A stretch of DNA of 64,000 nt, taken from assembly GCA_007922305.1 (NCBI GenBank), contig ML677333.1, positions 20,968,949 to 21,032,948 of the forward strand, written 5' to 3'. The number at the start of each line of letters is the position of its first letter. Positions within the stretch are counted from its first letter, which is position 1. The DNA comes from Dermatemys mawii. Lineage: Eukaryota > Chordata > Testudines > Dermatemydidae. Shown here in pieces: positions 35,761 through 47,215 of this stretch. The translations under genes and the position numbers were made by a program. The notes below the pieces were generated by a model that was not told where the DNA came from, did not search any database, and saw only the letters and a program-made list of their open reading frames with translations.

Positions 35761-35956
35761 GGGGGAGGGATAGCTCAGTGGTTTGAACATTGGCTTGCTA
35801 AACCTAGGGTTGTGAGCTCAATCCTTAAGAAGGCCATTTAGGAACATGGGGTAAAAATCTGTTGGATGATTTAATTGGGGATTGGTCCTGCTTTGAGCAA
35901 GGGGTTGAACTAGATGATCTTCTGAGGTCTCTTCCAGCTCTGAGACTTTATGATTA
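35761..35956 (+). mobile_element. Cry-type (tortoise Pol III) SINE
   Basis: A tRNA-derived head carries box A TAGCTCAGTGG at 35771-35781 and a B-box-like GAGCTCAATCC at 35814-35824. A short unrelated body follows, then a 3' tail (35865-35956) nearly identical to that of the CR1 at 34341-34430. This arrangement defines the SINE family known from cryptodiran turtles, which borrows CR1 reverse transcriptase through the shared tail. It ends 'ctttatgatta'. Confidence 0.9.
35771..35824 (+). promoter_or_regulatory. Internal Pol III promoter (boxes A and B) of the SINE
   Basis: Box A is TAGCTCAGTGG, a perfect fit to the tRNA consensus. Box B is GAGCTCAATCC, about 43 bp on, with two departures from GGTTCGANTCC. 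The spacing fits a tRNA-derived SINE. Confidence 0.75.
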
Positions 35957-35979
35957 GGCAAGCTAAGAGTTCCTTCTTC

Positions 35980-36065
35980 ACTGAGATCATTAAGTGATAT
36001 TAAAACAAGCACTAACACCTGTACTGAGATCATTAAGTGATATTAAAACAAGCACTAACACCTGT
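35980..36065 (+). repeat. Perfect 43-bp tandem duplication
   Basis: Two identical copies (35980-36022 and 36023-36065) begin 'actgagatcattaagtgat' and end 'cactaacacctgt'. No differences are visible, so the duplication is young or a population variant. Confidence 0.95.
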
Positions 36066-36274
36066 AGTATTCCCAAGGAAGATTCCAGCAAAAATACTAG
36101 TACAATGAGCTTTTCCCATGGCACATGCAGTGCTTGTTTTTGACTAGATCACACAGCACCTACTTGGTGTCTAGATCTGAAATGGAGGCAGGATTTCCAG
36201 ATCTGCTTGTTAGCCTTTTAAAACTGTCTGTTCTGCAGAGTTTTTAAAAAGTGTATTTGAACATAGGTACAATC

Positions 36275-36408
36275 TATGGTGACCAGATGTCCCAGTTTTA
36301 TAGGGACAGTCCCGATATTTGGAGCTTTGTCTTATATAGGTGTTAATTACCTCCCCCCCTTCCCCATCCTCTATGCCGATTTTTCACCATCGCTATCTGG
36401 TCACCCAA
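36275..36408. mobile_element. hAT-like MITE with perfect 8-bp duplication
   Basis: Left end TATGGTGACCAGATGTCCC; inverted right end TTGGGTGACCAGATAGC. GTACAATC is present exactly on both sides (36267-36274 and 36409-36416). This short element is common in turtles and crocodilians. The ORF 36276-36614 starts inside it and is not a gene. Confidence 0.85.
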
Positions 36409-36617
36409 GTACAATCACAGCTTTGGAAACAAGAACGTGCCCAACAACATTAACTCAAGTTTTTATTTCAACCTTATTGAAGATGGTGATGAAATCTCAA
36501 ATAGAAGGCAAGCAATCTGCTCATTCATTGTTATTTACTAAAAAGAGAAAAATATATGTAAACATATTCAGTAGTGAGTCAGCGACTGGTGTATTAAAAA
36601 AAAGGATAGATTAGACT

Positions 36618-36777
36618 GGGGCCTGAATATCATTTACACAAAGGCCACCTTTACACTGCTCTGGTGGTGTAAAACAGCCTTAAAGTAAGTGTAAATGCAA
36701 GTCATTCCCACTTCACACAACTCTGACAGTGCACAGTGATCGTAAAGGGACTCTGGACTAAATGAGAATCAGCTCCT
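36618..36777. mobile_element. Short inverted-repeat MITE (TTACAC family)
   Basis: The left end GGGGCCTGAATATCATTTAC pairs with the inverted right end AAGGAGCTGATTCTCATTTA. TTTACAC motifs recur inside. No coding capacity. Related to the fragment at 4738-4805. Confidence 0.5.
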
Positions 36778-36950
36778 TGTTTTTTCAAAGCTACATTTTA
36801 TTCTTCTATCTAGCTTCATCTTACTATTTGCTCTCCCCAAAGTAGTGAAACATTATCAAATTGTGATCAATCTAATTATTACTTTTTTTACATTTCATAA
36901 ATATACCCTTGTTGATGGGATGATGGTGGTAGAGTAGCTGACCTCTTTGA

Positions 36951-37245
36951 CAGGTTTAAGAATAGCAGCCGTGTTAGTCTGTATCTGTAAAGAAGGCGAG
37001 GAATACTAGTAGCACCTTAGAGACTAACCAGGTGGCTTAATCTGTTCTATACCATCTATGTCACCAATTCATGGTTTGACAGATCAAACCAGCACAAAAT
37101 ACACACAGAAAGCTTTCTGTATAAATGCATCTTACTTCTGTTTGTTTCATTCTATGCATCCGATGAAGTCGGCTATAGCCCACGAAAGCTTATACTGAAA
37201 TAAACTGGTTAGTCTCTAAGGTGCTACTAGTATTCCTCACTTTCT
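36951..37245 (+). mobile_element. Penelope-like insertion with inverted ends and captured flank
   Basis: Flanked by TGACCTCTTTGA on both sides (36939-36950 and 37246-37257), a 12-bp target duplication. The left part (about 36957-37030) is the Penelope 3' terminus in reverse orientation; the right part (about 37152-37245) is the same terminus in plus orientation with 'cccacgaaagcttatactg'. Between them, 37034-37103 is a reverse-complement copy of the host DNA that begins at 37258, right after the right-hand duplication. Confidence 0.85.
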
Positions 37246-37326
37246 TGACCTCTTTGAGTATTTTGTGCTGGTTTGATCTGTCAAACCATGAATTGGTGAC
37301 CTAGATGGTATAGAACAGATTAAACC
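37034..37326. repeat. Inverted repeat: flank DNA copied into the insertion
   Basis: Arm 1 is 37034-37103, arm 2 is 37258-37326, about 70 bp each with a few mismatches. Arm 2 is the native flank; arm 1 lies inside the Penelope insertion. Both share, in opposite orientation, 'caaaccatgaattggtgac' and 'atggtatagaacagatta'. Confidence 0.9.
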
Positions 37327-38554
37327 AAATTATACAGTTATCTGTGCTCTGTACTACCCTTTCTCATTCTACCTGAGTGGAATACACTGTTCATCTGAAT
37401 CCCCCTGGTGTGGTTCCATATTTGCTAAGGTTGGCATCACTGTTTCCATTACAACCTCCTTAAGAAATATTAATATCCGCTAAACCTTAAATGGGTTGAC
37501 ACCATGTTATGGTGAGCCTTGCTCTCCTCTCCACCTGGCTTTAAATTAGTGATATCCTCCTGCCCTTTTAAAACCATGTGTGGGAGTTTATATCTATGAT
37601 TTTGAAGTAAAACATACATTCAATACACTGGTTCAAACCTAAGTGGCTAATTTGAGTCTGATAAAGAGTTTGGTAAAAATTGCTATACAGTAACTCTAGC
37701 AAAATATGGATTTCTGTTGTGTCATTCTTCATCATCAATTCAGTTTCCAGCTTTTGTTATTCATTACTGTATTTTCACAGGACAGTAAAACCCTCATTAT
37801 TCTGTTTTTATATCCACTTTCATTTTCATGGGGCTATTATGTGGACTAAAATCACAAGTCATACTCTGCGTGTTCTTTCTTCTACAAAACTGATAATTTC
37901 TATCCGATAAAGTGGTATAGATGTAGTATCAGGGTTGGTGACCTAGTATCACACATTGGTGATGACCAATCTACTTCTTTGGCCAAAGTAGTTAGCTAAG
38001 AAAATGTTATTTCACCTTTTTGTTTATGTTTTCCCCATTTATTTGAACAGGAAATACTTGCTAGGAAAAAATCTAAGGTAGACTTAAAAGAATTCCTATA
38101 TTCAGGTGTAATTTTGTTTATACTTGACTTCACTAAATTACTTTAAGAAGTTACACTTGTGCACTTGCCTCTAAAAAGTATATCTACATTTATTTATCAT
38201 TTGGTTTAACTGCTTTTGTTAGAGAGTAGAGTTTTGGATCAGGGTTCAGGAAAAAAAATTGCAGTTTTTGCAGTTGTTATATTATTAACCAGTGGTTAAT
38301 TAGTTGAATTTTTGTAATGAGTGATCGAATGGCTAGTAAATGGTCAAAATGTATGAACGTGATAGGGCTGCCACCTATCTGGGTTTTATCCAGACAGTCT
38401 GTTTTTTGACTTTTGTGACCAGGAGTACGTAATTTGTATAGCAGCCAGTATGATTTCTCAGAGAGCATCACACCTTTAGGAACCAAAACACTACAACAAT
38501 AACAAAATAGGCTTTTACTTGTATATTAAATGCTAATTATAGTAGATTTTGCCC
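37327..38554. other. No gene recognised
   Basis: AT-rich. About 60 bp near 38362-38420 ('gggctgccacctatctggg') may be a worn MITE end. No exon supported. Confidence 0.5.
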
Positions 38555-38785
38555 AGTGCCTTCTATGAGGCAATAATAATAGGAAAATATTATTCCTTCT
38601 CAATTTTACAAATGAGGAAATAGAGGAATAAAATATTATTCCTTCTCAATTTTACAAATGAGGAAATAGAGGAAGTTAAATTGCCTGCCAGTTTCAGGTA
38701 GAAATCTGTGGCAGGGCTAGGGACAGAACCTTGACCTGTTTACAAGTCCTTTTGCTTTAGTCACAAGACTTCCCTTTGCTTAAAA
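38555..38785 (-). mobile_element. MIR-type SINE with internal tandem duplication
   Basis: Plus strand is the reverse complement of MIR ('ttttacaaatgaggaaat', 'gaagttaaattgcctgcc', 'tgtggcagggctagggaca', 'tttgctttagtcacaag'). Within it a 46-bp unit is tandemly duplicated: copies at 38584-38627 and 38630-38673 share 44 identical bp. Confidence 0.8.
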
Positions 38786-40189
38786 TCTATAGCTGGGTTT
38801 TGAAACGAGATCTTGTAGACTTCTCCTGCTGTCTTCCTGCTGAGTTCTACAAGTGTTCTCATTCGGATGCTCATCTGCAGACTGCCTGCTGGTACTTTCC
38901 AACCCTGTTTCCATGGAAATGGGAATTAGAAGGGTGAAAATAAAGCAAGGATAAGTACTTTCTTAATCTTCTGTCTAATCCAAAAGTTCCCAAACCCTGG
39001 CCTCCAGATTGCTTTGCTCTGTGAAGAGCTGGCTAGTCATATGGTCCTGGCTCCGCTCCTTATTTCCTCCTGCCAAATTTCATTAATAGAAGCTAAAAAT
39101 ACATGAAATATATCCTAATATTATTGTCATGAAAGTAATTGCTGTAGTTGCCATAGGTTTGTATGGGATCATCACTGGGACAGAAAAAGGACTGTGCAGC
39201 AATGAAGTGGAGCGGCGGTGGACTAGGCAGTAGTGAATGGGAGGAGTGGTGGTCAGTAAAACAGTTTCTCTCTCAAGACATGGTCTAGTTATGAAAAAAA
39301 ATTGAGATGCATGGATTCCTGCATAGTGGTCTGTGGTGCACTTGCTTTAATGGAAGCCACATATGCCCTCCTGAGGGCTCAGAAGAACAGAATTCAGCCT
39401 CTATAGGGATTTTTGGGGGGATTGATAATTATGCATTTCATAATTCATGTGGACTCCATCTATCTCTGCATTAAAAAAAGAAAACAAATATTGCTGTACA
39501 AGAAACAGTTTTGGGGAAAATGCTATTTTTTGTCTGAAAAGACCTATATCAAAATTCATTAAATTGTTATTTCAGCCTCCAATTGAATTTGGCACTTTGA
39601 GAATCTAATGCAAGATCTTTTTGTAACCTAAAGATCCACTGTTTTTTCTCCTTTTTCCTAGTAGTGGTGAAGCAACATAAAACAATTCAAAGGGAACAGG
39701 AGTGGAAACACAGGGACACACAAAAAGGCTAACCACTGAGAGAGAGATGTCCTCCTTATTCCCTCCAGTTGTGGCACCTGTTTCCAAAAGCTGTGCATCA
39801 CATTAACCCTCCTTTTAGCAGAGGATGGCTGAGGACAGCAGGCTCTGAATCTGATGAGTGTTTCTTGATTAGCCAAAATAGATTACTAGAGCATCCACCT
39901 AGGGACTGACTGTGCTTCCTATATAAACTCTCCTTATTCTAGCAACCTTCAATATTGGGGAAAAAACTCAGGTAAAGATTTTAGTCCATGTTAAACTTCC
40001 TATAAAAGGTATTTATTTTTGCTGATCATGGACCCTGACTACTTCTATTTCCAGATGTACTATGTCACAACAGAGGCATCTTTATTGTAAATGCACACTT
40101 TTACAAAATACACATCCTTATTTTATTTTCAGATATATGCTACTCCCTCAACCTCTTTATGGTAGGCTAAGTTGCCTATTTAGCTTCAT
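38786..40189. other. No gene recognised
   Basis: No supported exon or named repeat. Confidence 0.5.
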
Positions 40190-41510
40190 GGTAAAGATAG
40201 GAAGTATGGCAAAAAAACACCCTGGCTTAACCAGGAGATCTTTAATGATCTGAAACTCAAAAAAGAGTCTTACAAAAAGTGGAAACTAGGTCTAATTACA
40301 AAGGATGAATATAAACAAATACAAATATGTAGGGACAAAATCTGAAAGGCCAAGGCTCAAAACGAGATTAAACTAGTTTGTAAACATAAAGGGTAACAAG
40401 AAGCAAGAGGAAGACCAAGAACATGGGTGCATGTGTGCGTGCGTGTGTGTGTAATGTGGAAATGGCAGAAGTGCTAAATGATTTCTTTGTTTCAGTTTTC
40501 AACAAAAAAGGTTAGCCGTGATTGGATATCTCACATAGTGAATTCCAGTGAAAACGAGATAGGATCAGAGGCTAAAATAGGGAAAGAACAAATTAAAAAT
40601 TACTGAGACATCCTAGAATTCTCAAGGAGCTGATTGAGGAGATTTCTGAGTATTAGCAATTTTCTTTAAAAAGTTCTGGAAGACAGCGGTGATTCCAGAG
40701 GTCTGGAGAAGGGCAAATATAGTGCCAATCTATAAAAAGAGGAATAAGTACAATTTGGGGAATTACAGACCAATCATCTTAGATAATGGAGCAAATAATT
40801 AAGCAATAAGTTTTCAAATTCCTATTATCAACCTAAGAAGTTGATAAGTATCAGCATGGATTTTGTCAAATAATGTGAAACCAATATACTAGCTTTCTTT
40901 GACAAAGGTAACAAGCCTTGTGGATGTGCGGAAGAAGTAGATCTGGTATATCTTGATTTTAGTAAGGATTTTGATACTGTCTTGCATGACCTTCTCATAA
41001 ACAAACTAGGGAAATACAACCTAGATGGAGCTAATATAAGGTGTGTGCATAACTGGCTGGAAAACCATTCCCAGAGCGTAGTTAGCAATGGTTCACAGTC
41101 AAGCTGGCAGGGCTTGGGGTCCCACAGGTATCAGTTCTGGGTCTGGTTCTTTTCGATATCTTCATCGGTGATTTAGATAATAGCACAGAGAGTACACTTA
41201 CAAAGTCTGTGGATGATACCAAACTGGGAGGCATTGCAACTGCTTTGTAGAATAAAATTAAAATTCAAAATGATCTGGACAAACTGGAGAAATGATATGA
41301 ATAAATTAAATGGAATTAAATAAAGACAAATGCAAAGTACTTCACTTAGGAAGGAACATCAGTTACACATATACAAAATGAGAAATGACTGCCTAGGAAG
41401 GAGTGCTGTGGAAAGGGATCTGAGGGTCATAGTGGATCACAAGATAAATATGAGTCAACAGAGTGTAGCATTGCTGCAAAAAAAGAAAACTTCATTCTAG
41501 GATGTATTAT
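40190..41510 (+). mobile_element. CR1 LINE, endonuclease/reverse transcriptase region, 3' truncated
   Basis: Reads [10 protein letters not shown] near 40215, then 'gattccagaggtctggaga' and 'gaattacagaccaatcatc' (W..A.V.PI.K / NYRP block). At 40935-41180 it gives VDLVYLDFSKDFDTV, then a CR1 [20 protein letters not shown] with one substitution in the usual PQGSVLG box. SVDDTKLGG follows near 41210, with SVDD in place of the FADD catalytic box. Frameshifts and stops throughout. The homology breaks at about 41510, where a hAT-like element begins. Confidence 0.85.
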
Positions 41511-41514
41511 ATGC

Positions 41515-41990
41515 CCAGGGGAATTCTGTGCAAAAAAATAAAAATTATGCATATAATGTTTTTAAATTCTGAAAAAAATATTTTTTTCTGAATTTTCTGA
41601 AAATTTTATTTGTCAAGTTAACGCTACACAATCATACCCATTTCATTTATTTTGATAATTTATTACAAAATACCTATCAGCCAATATGTCTGTAACAATA
41701 CAGACACACAGAAATTCCACAAGGAGTAGAGCGTTAAAGAAATGCCTGTGACAACCCAGTTCCTGCCCCCTCCCCTCCAAAGCCCATCTGGGAGGCCAGA
41801 CATCCATGACCCTTCTTCTCCCCAGCCAATACACCTGAACTTCCTACCCCCTCCACCAGAGATCAGCCACTCCTCAGGGCTGCTGTGTGTCAAAATAGCC
41901 ATTGCTGTGAACGTTTGAAGTTCCATCTGTGACTGGTCGGAAGACTGGGTCCCCACATGAACCCAGAGTGGTTTTTTGACCTCATCTAGT
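41515..41990. mobile_element. Candidate hAT element
   Basis: Starts 'cccaggggaattctgtgca' and continues with 'gaaaattttatttgtcaag' and 'aatatgtctgtaacaatac', in the order of a known turtle DNA-element family. Right terminus and target duplication not resolved. ORFs 41643-41956 minus have no transposase motif. Confidence 0.5.
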
Positions 41991-42199
41991 GGAAAGATAT
42001 AGAAGTTTATTAGTCTGCTATTGCCTCCGAGCTACGGGACCAGATCTATTATCTCAAGCAGCAGCAGTTCATGTTTTCAGATCTAGCGCTTCAGAGTTCA
42101 ATCCACACAGACAGGCCTAACCAAGGTTGTTGTTGTGCATACACTCATGACTGCCAGGCCCAAATATTGTAATTTATTGCATCTAGGAATGAAATCTAT

Positions 42200-42515
42200 C
42201 ACCCTGGAAAACCTCAAACTGGTACAGAGCCCAGATGCCCATTTGCTACATAACACAGGTGTGCTTTGAACACATTACTCCACTGCCCATAGTCTTTGTA
42301 CAGGCTCCCTGTTGAATGCAGTCCTGTCCAAGGTTTCTCATCTGATAGTCAAATCCCTCCATGTGATTGTTACTAGTTACATTTCCCCATCTGTGACTAG
42401 GACCTTCCCCACAAAAGTTATGTTCCCCCAAACCCATGAACCTGTGGATGTATATGGGGAGGTTTTTTGTGTATGGGAGACAATCATCCCTGGATTACAG
42501 CACTCACGCTCATAA
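42200..42515 (+). mobile_element. LINE remnant, L2/Rex-type C-terminal RT block
   Basis: Plus-strand reading shows LKLVQSPDAHLL, then after a stop HYSTAHSLCTGSLLNAVLSK and VSHLIVKSLH. This follows the conserved LQ.VQN.AARLL...HI.PLL..LHWLPV..RI.FKV..L..KALH block of L2-related LINEs, with the LHWLP core worn away. The family identification is tentative. Confidence 0.5.
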
Positions 42516-43941
42516 GAGACCAGAATGTGCACTAGGTCACCCCTTTCAGCATTAAATATAAAATCCATATCTCTGATTCAGCTTTCCCGCTGTAATCTTA
42601 GCACATACACAATTATTCAGATGCAAAAGGGGAAAAATGGGCTAGTTTACTCAAGATTAATCCTACAGGCAGAATGGGAGATTGAGAGTGGGGTTGTCTT
42701 CTTTAAGGCAGTGATGGTGGCTACTTAATTAAGTAGCTAGGAAAGTCTATCCAAAATATAGCATCTCTTGAGAGGAGGAAGATAAGAAGAAGGAGGAAAG
42801 GAAGAAAAGAAAACACTGCCTTGCTCTATATTTCTGACATAATTAATAGAGAATTTCTAATGTACACAAGTAAACACCTGGAAAAAGAAGGAAAATATAT
42901 ACAATAAGCAACACAAACTGCACACAACTCTCAATAGTTATAATGAGGCTAACTATAAAGCTAAATGAAAACAGCAGGTAAAAAAGAATGATTGAGTTCA
43001 ATAAGCCAGTTTGTTTATTGACTGGTTCAGTTTATTTGCTAAATAAGTACTCAGGCAGTACATATATCACGTTATGTATATCACATTAGAAGAGTCTACT
43101 TTATGGGGTCATTCTTTTGAGTAGAAGTTGTGCAGATGAAGCATTGAAGTCCAGGACCAAAATGCATGCCATGCCAACACAGTGCAGTATGTGGGCAGAG
43201 TCAAGGGGAGCATGTAACCTAGAACAGAAAATCAAACAATAGAAATTCCTTGTCAGTTTCAAGTCAATAAGGTTAAATTCTTGTGTATACACACAGCAAA
43301 ATATTAGTCCTTATTATATTGTGGAATAGCTATCAATTAATCGAAAGAAGAGAAGAGTTTTCATAGGTCTCAAGGAATCAGAGTAGGTAATGCCAAAGGA
43401 GATTTAGGGCTCATTGATTTTGCATTGGTGTAGAAGTCTGTGCTGGCATTTTCTTCTCCCTGCAGGATCAAAGTCCCATTATCAGCAAACAGAAATGATC
43501 TTCTGATGTATGTAAGGCAACAGGGAATGTTCAAGCGAGATCTGCATTCCCTGTTTAAATATTATCTGATTACATGCCAGATGTGAAGAGGTGACTTGGA
43601 AGTACTTTCAAGATACTGTGTCTGCAAACACAGGTGAGGAGTGAGAATGTGCTAATAGCTCCTATTTCAGCAATAAGAAGCGAAGATGAGAAGGAACCAT
43701 TACTTTCTTGTTCCTCTTCTGCTTTTCTAGTATCTGGGTTCTAGTCTGTGACTTCTTTCTTTTGCCAGTGATTTTTATCTATTTTTTGAACAGCAGAAAG
43801 ATACATTCTTAAGGCAAAGAATAAGATGGGAAGAACCCATGTATGCAGGGAAAGGGAAACACAAACTCTACTTTTCAAGTGAACTTGCAAGTCTCTCTGT
43901 CACCAAAGAAGCCTAGGAGCTTTCCTCTAATTATGCCCATT
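42516..43941. other. No gene recognised
   Basis: AT-rich with purine runs near 42775-42815. No exon supported. Confidence 0.5.
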
Positions 43942-43949
43942 CTCTAGAG

Positions 43950-44112
43950 CAGCGGTGTCCAATACGTTCGCCACTAGCCACATCTGGTTAATAGGCTGCT
44001 GAATTGTGGCTAATGCATGTGATTTCTTTATAACATGGCTAATAAGAAAAATTCAAAAACACAAGTGTGGCTAGCAGCATGACTAGCATTAAATTTCTAT
44101 TGGACACCGCTG
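43950..44112. mobile_element. hAT MITE
   Basis: Ends CAGCGGTGTCCAATACG and, inverted, CAGCGGTGTCCAATAGA. Flanks CTCTAGAG (43942-43949) and ATCTAGAG (44113-44120) match at seven of eight positions. Length 163 bp. Confidence 0.9.
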
Positions 44113-44120
44113 ATCTAGAG

Positions 44121-44648
44121 GATCTGAGAATTCCTCTTTCATCCCAAGAATACATATAAGAGACCTTCAGAACACGGGGACATTTTTTCTGATTATATAT
44201 TTTTTTCAGCTAATTCCTTTTACATAAATTTCCCTTCACTTCCCATTTCATCTCCTATTACTCAAAACTGTAGAAATATATAGTTATTAATCAAAATGTG
44301 AAGGTTTAAAAAAAACAAGCTAAAATTACCCTATATGTTTAAAAGGACTTTGCTAAATTAGCATAGTTTTACTTGTAACATTGGCTGGCTTGGTTTTACA
44401 GCCTTTTTGGATACTATTGTATAATAATACAGTAATAGTCACCAGTGCCTGCAGTCATCTACTGTAGGCAGTAATTTGTCTCCTTTTATTGTGATAGAAA
44501 ATGGCAGATGATTCTACACCATAATGTGTATGATGACAGATATTGTTACTGGTGGTTATTGTATAGCCCATGTTGTGCACTATATATGATAACAAACCCA
44601 GTGATAGTTTGCACAGATGATGGTTAGTTCTTTCAGTAGAGGGTTGTC
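44121..44648. other. No gene recognised
   Basis: AT-rich sequence with no supported feature. Confidence 0.5.
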
Positions 44649-45115
44649 TGTAATGAGGACCTGAAGCTGTACCTGCCTGGTCGTTGGGCAGCCAATGAGT
44701 GCAGCTGGACCACAGCAGACCTGCTTGATTGGCTAAGACAGTCAGGTGGCATGCTCTTGAGACCCGCAGCTGCAGAGGACCAGTGGCTGCTTAACACGTG
44801 TGCCTGCAAATTCTAAGCCTTCTTATACTGGCCACACTCCAAGCCCTGTACCTGGCCTTGCTCTTGCCTAGACCCTGCCCTGCACCTGGCCTTGTTCCAC
44901 TCCCATCCCAGCTTTGAAACCAGCCCTGATCCTGTCTTCCCTGACTCCAGATAACCCAGTTCTCACCTTCAGCTTCAATTCCTGACTGACTCTGCCTAGA
45001 TCATGGGCTCTCGCATTCAGGCTCTGACCACTAGGCCTGACTCCTACTCTAACCAGTAGGTTTTACTCCTGCTCTGACAGTTTGGCCTGTCTGCCTATTA
45101 CCTGTTCTCCTTACA
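44649..45115 (+). mobile_element. Candidate solo LTR
   Basis: Starts TGTAATGAGGACCTGAAG and ends CTTACA; TGTAA/TTACA form a 5-bp inverted end pair. The 467 bp have the composition of a turtle LTR family I recognise (CT-rich 3' half with repeated 'gccctg..cctggccttg' phrases and 'tctgaccactaggcctgac'). No exact target duplication is seen (TGTC left, GTCT right). No internal retroviral genes flank it. Confidence 0.6.
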
Positions 45116-46679
45116 GTCTCCAAACAGTCTCCTAAGTAACTGAAGAACCAAGAGGCAGCAGGAAATGTATTCATTCCCTCATAACATTCTCCCTCCTATA
45201 AAATCACTAAAGGAAAACATCTTGTGAAAGACATCTTTTATGGTGAAATATTAAAAATTTGACCTTTAGATGCGCAAACATAACGACTTGCACAGACTCA
45301 CACGCACACTTGCTAGTGCATGCAGATGAGAACATATATTTTTACTCCATTTAATTCAAACAAACACAAAACTGTATTAGGAGAATATTAAAACTGTGTG
45401 GTTAAACATTCAAATCAGGAAATGCCAGTGTGTGTCAACAGCTGGAGCAGCTATGAGAGGAAAACAGCTGGGAGCTATGTGCCTCGTTTCCCAGCCTGCC
45501 CAGTCCAAATATCCCTAGAGCCGTAGAAGAAGTAGTGGAGAGGCTGGTACCCTAGAGCATTGTATGAGCTACAACTACATAGCTATATTCCTCTGATAGC
45601 AGCTTCAGTGAGTGAATCAGCTGTGGCTTGAGGGCTGCAGATGGTTTGTCAGACCTGATTTTGGAGCCTTGAGGGCATTTGTGGACAGTTTTAGACTATA
45701 TGATCTCAGTGCCTTCTTTATAAATCTATAAGGACCAGTCCTTCTTATTCTGTCATTAAAATTTTACATGAGCCTGGAATTTCCATGTTAAATATAGCCT
45801 GAAGAAGGCAGGAGGTTCTGGTTGACAGAATTCTAATTCATGAACGACCTTCACAAATATATTTGGAGGTGGTGAGTCACAGAAGTCTGCCCACAGTGCA
45901 TAAGAAATTACATCACAATTAAACAGTAGGTGATATAAATATAAGGGGTAAAGAAAATCAAATCAGCCTCAGACTAAAGAGGAATGAATTCTGAAAATAA
46001 AATTCTTCAGGCTGTGTTCAGTCCATACCACTCTAGTGTCTCCAGTTGATTTTACTGTGTTCTAAATAACTTCTTCACAGCTGATGATGCTCTCCCACTT
46101 AATGGGCAAATATCCTGTTTAAAATGTTTTTAAAGAGATTAAACGTATACTTTTTTCATGTTTCAACTCAATCTTTAGCTACTGTGGAGGCTTAGAAATA
46201 ATGTACAGTAATAAGCATTTATATATTAGGACTAGTGAACCATGTCTTGTGGCATAAATGCTTAAAATAAATTTATATGCAAGGTGTGTGTAAATATACA
46301 TATATGCACTAACTATATACTATAATGATTCATTTTAAAAAATCATTTGAATTGTTGTCCATTACTGAAATTTTCTAACTCCATCTTGTTTCTATGGAAA
46401 CTGTTATACTAAGAAGATACAGTAAACAGATGTACTGCACTATGTGAGTCTTCTTTTATAACATATTCTTTTGATTAATATCCATCCAAATTGTTCCAAT
46501 GACAGGTGAAATATATGTTGCTCTGCTGCCATCCAACAAGCGGTATTCTTATTTTTTTCTTTTAATTGTGGATAAATCCATGTTAACATATGTTTTGGTT
46601 TCACTTGGATGTTTGATCATCCTCACAAGTAATTGATGGGATTGTATCTACCAGTGGTTTTTACTAGTGAGTGTCAGAA
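45116..46679. other. No gene recognised
   Basis: AT-rich DNA, no ORF of note, no named repeat. Confidence 0.5.
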
Positions 46680-47215
46680 AGATTTTGTCAAAATGTTTGA
46701 CAGAAAATACCATTTTCAACAAAATAAAAATATTTTACAAAATGTCAATTTCAGTGAAAATTCCCACAATTTTTAAAAAATGAAAAATATTCACTTTTGT
46801 TCACTTCCCCAAATGTTCATTTTCTTCCTTTACAGAGCTAACAGGAAACACTTTCATCTGATAGTTTCAAATTAGTACTAAGTAGCAATAGTCCTTAATG
46901 GTTTTTAAACAGAATATTTCAACTTCATTAATTTGTCATATTATGGTATTTCAATAGTAGTGCATGTTATGCACTAGTACTCTTATGTCATGATATACCA
47001 TTAAAATAGTATTTATGAAAATAAAAATCTCCACAAAATAACATCCAAAATGAAACTTCAAAATTCTGAAACAAAACTTTTCCAAAGCTGAATATTTTTC
47101 AGAAATTCCAGTTTGTGATAAATTTCAAAAATTATTTGGTTTGTTCCACATTAAAATGAAAAGAAATGTTGAAATTTCCTACAAACGAGAGATTCTAATT
47201 TTCACCTAACTCTAG
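46680..47215. repeat. Possible fold-back AT-rich repeat
   Basis: The left part ('gtttgacagaaaataccattt', trimmed) and right part ('gttgaaatttcctac') carry loosely complementary 'gaaaatttc/tttcaaaat' phrases, as in a turtle repeat built on AAATTTTCA. Boundaries and class are uncertain. Confidence 0.25.

Noticed and set aside
35761..35835. tRNA-like box A and B, possible tRNA gene
   Set aside because: Followed by a CR1-type tail and lacking a foldable acceptor stem; it is the head of a tRNA-derived SINE.
35980..36065. Two identical 43-bp units, CRISPR-like at first sight
   Set aside because: Only two units, directly adjacent with no spacers, in a vertebrate genome; a simple tandem duplication.
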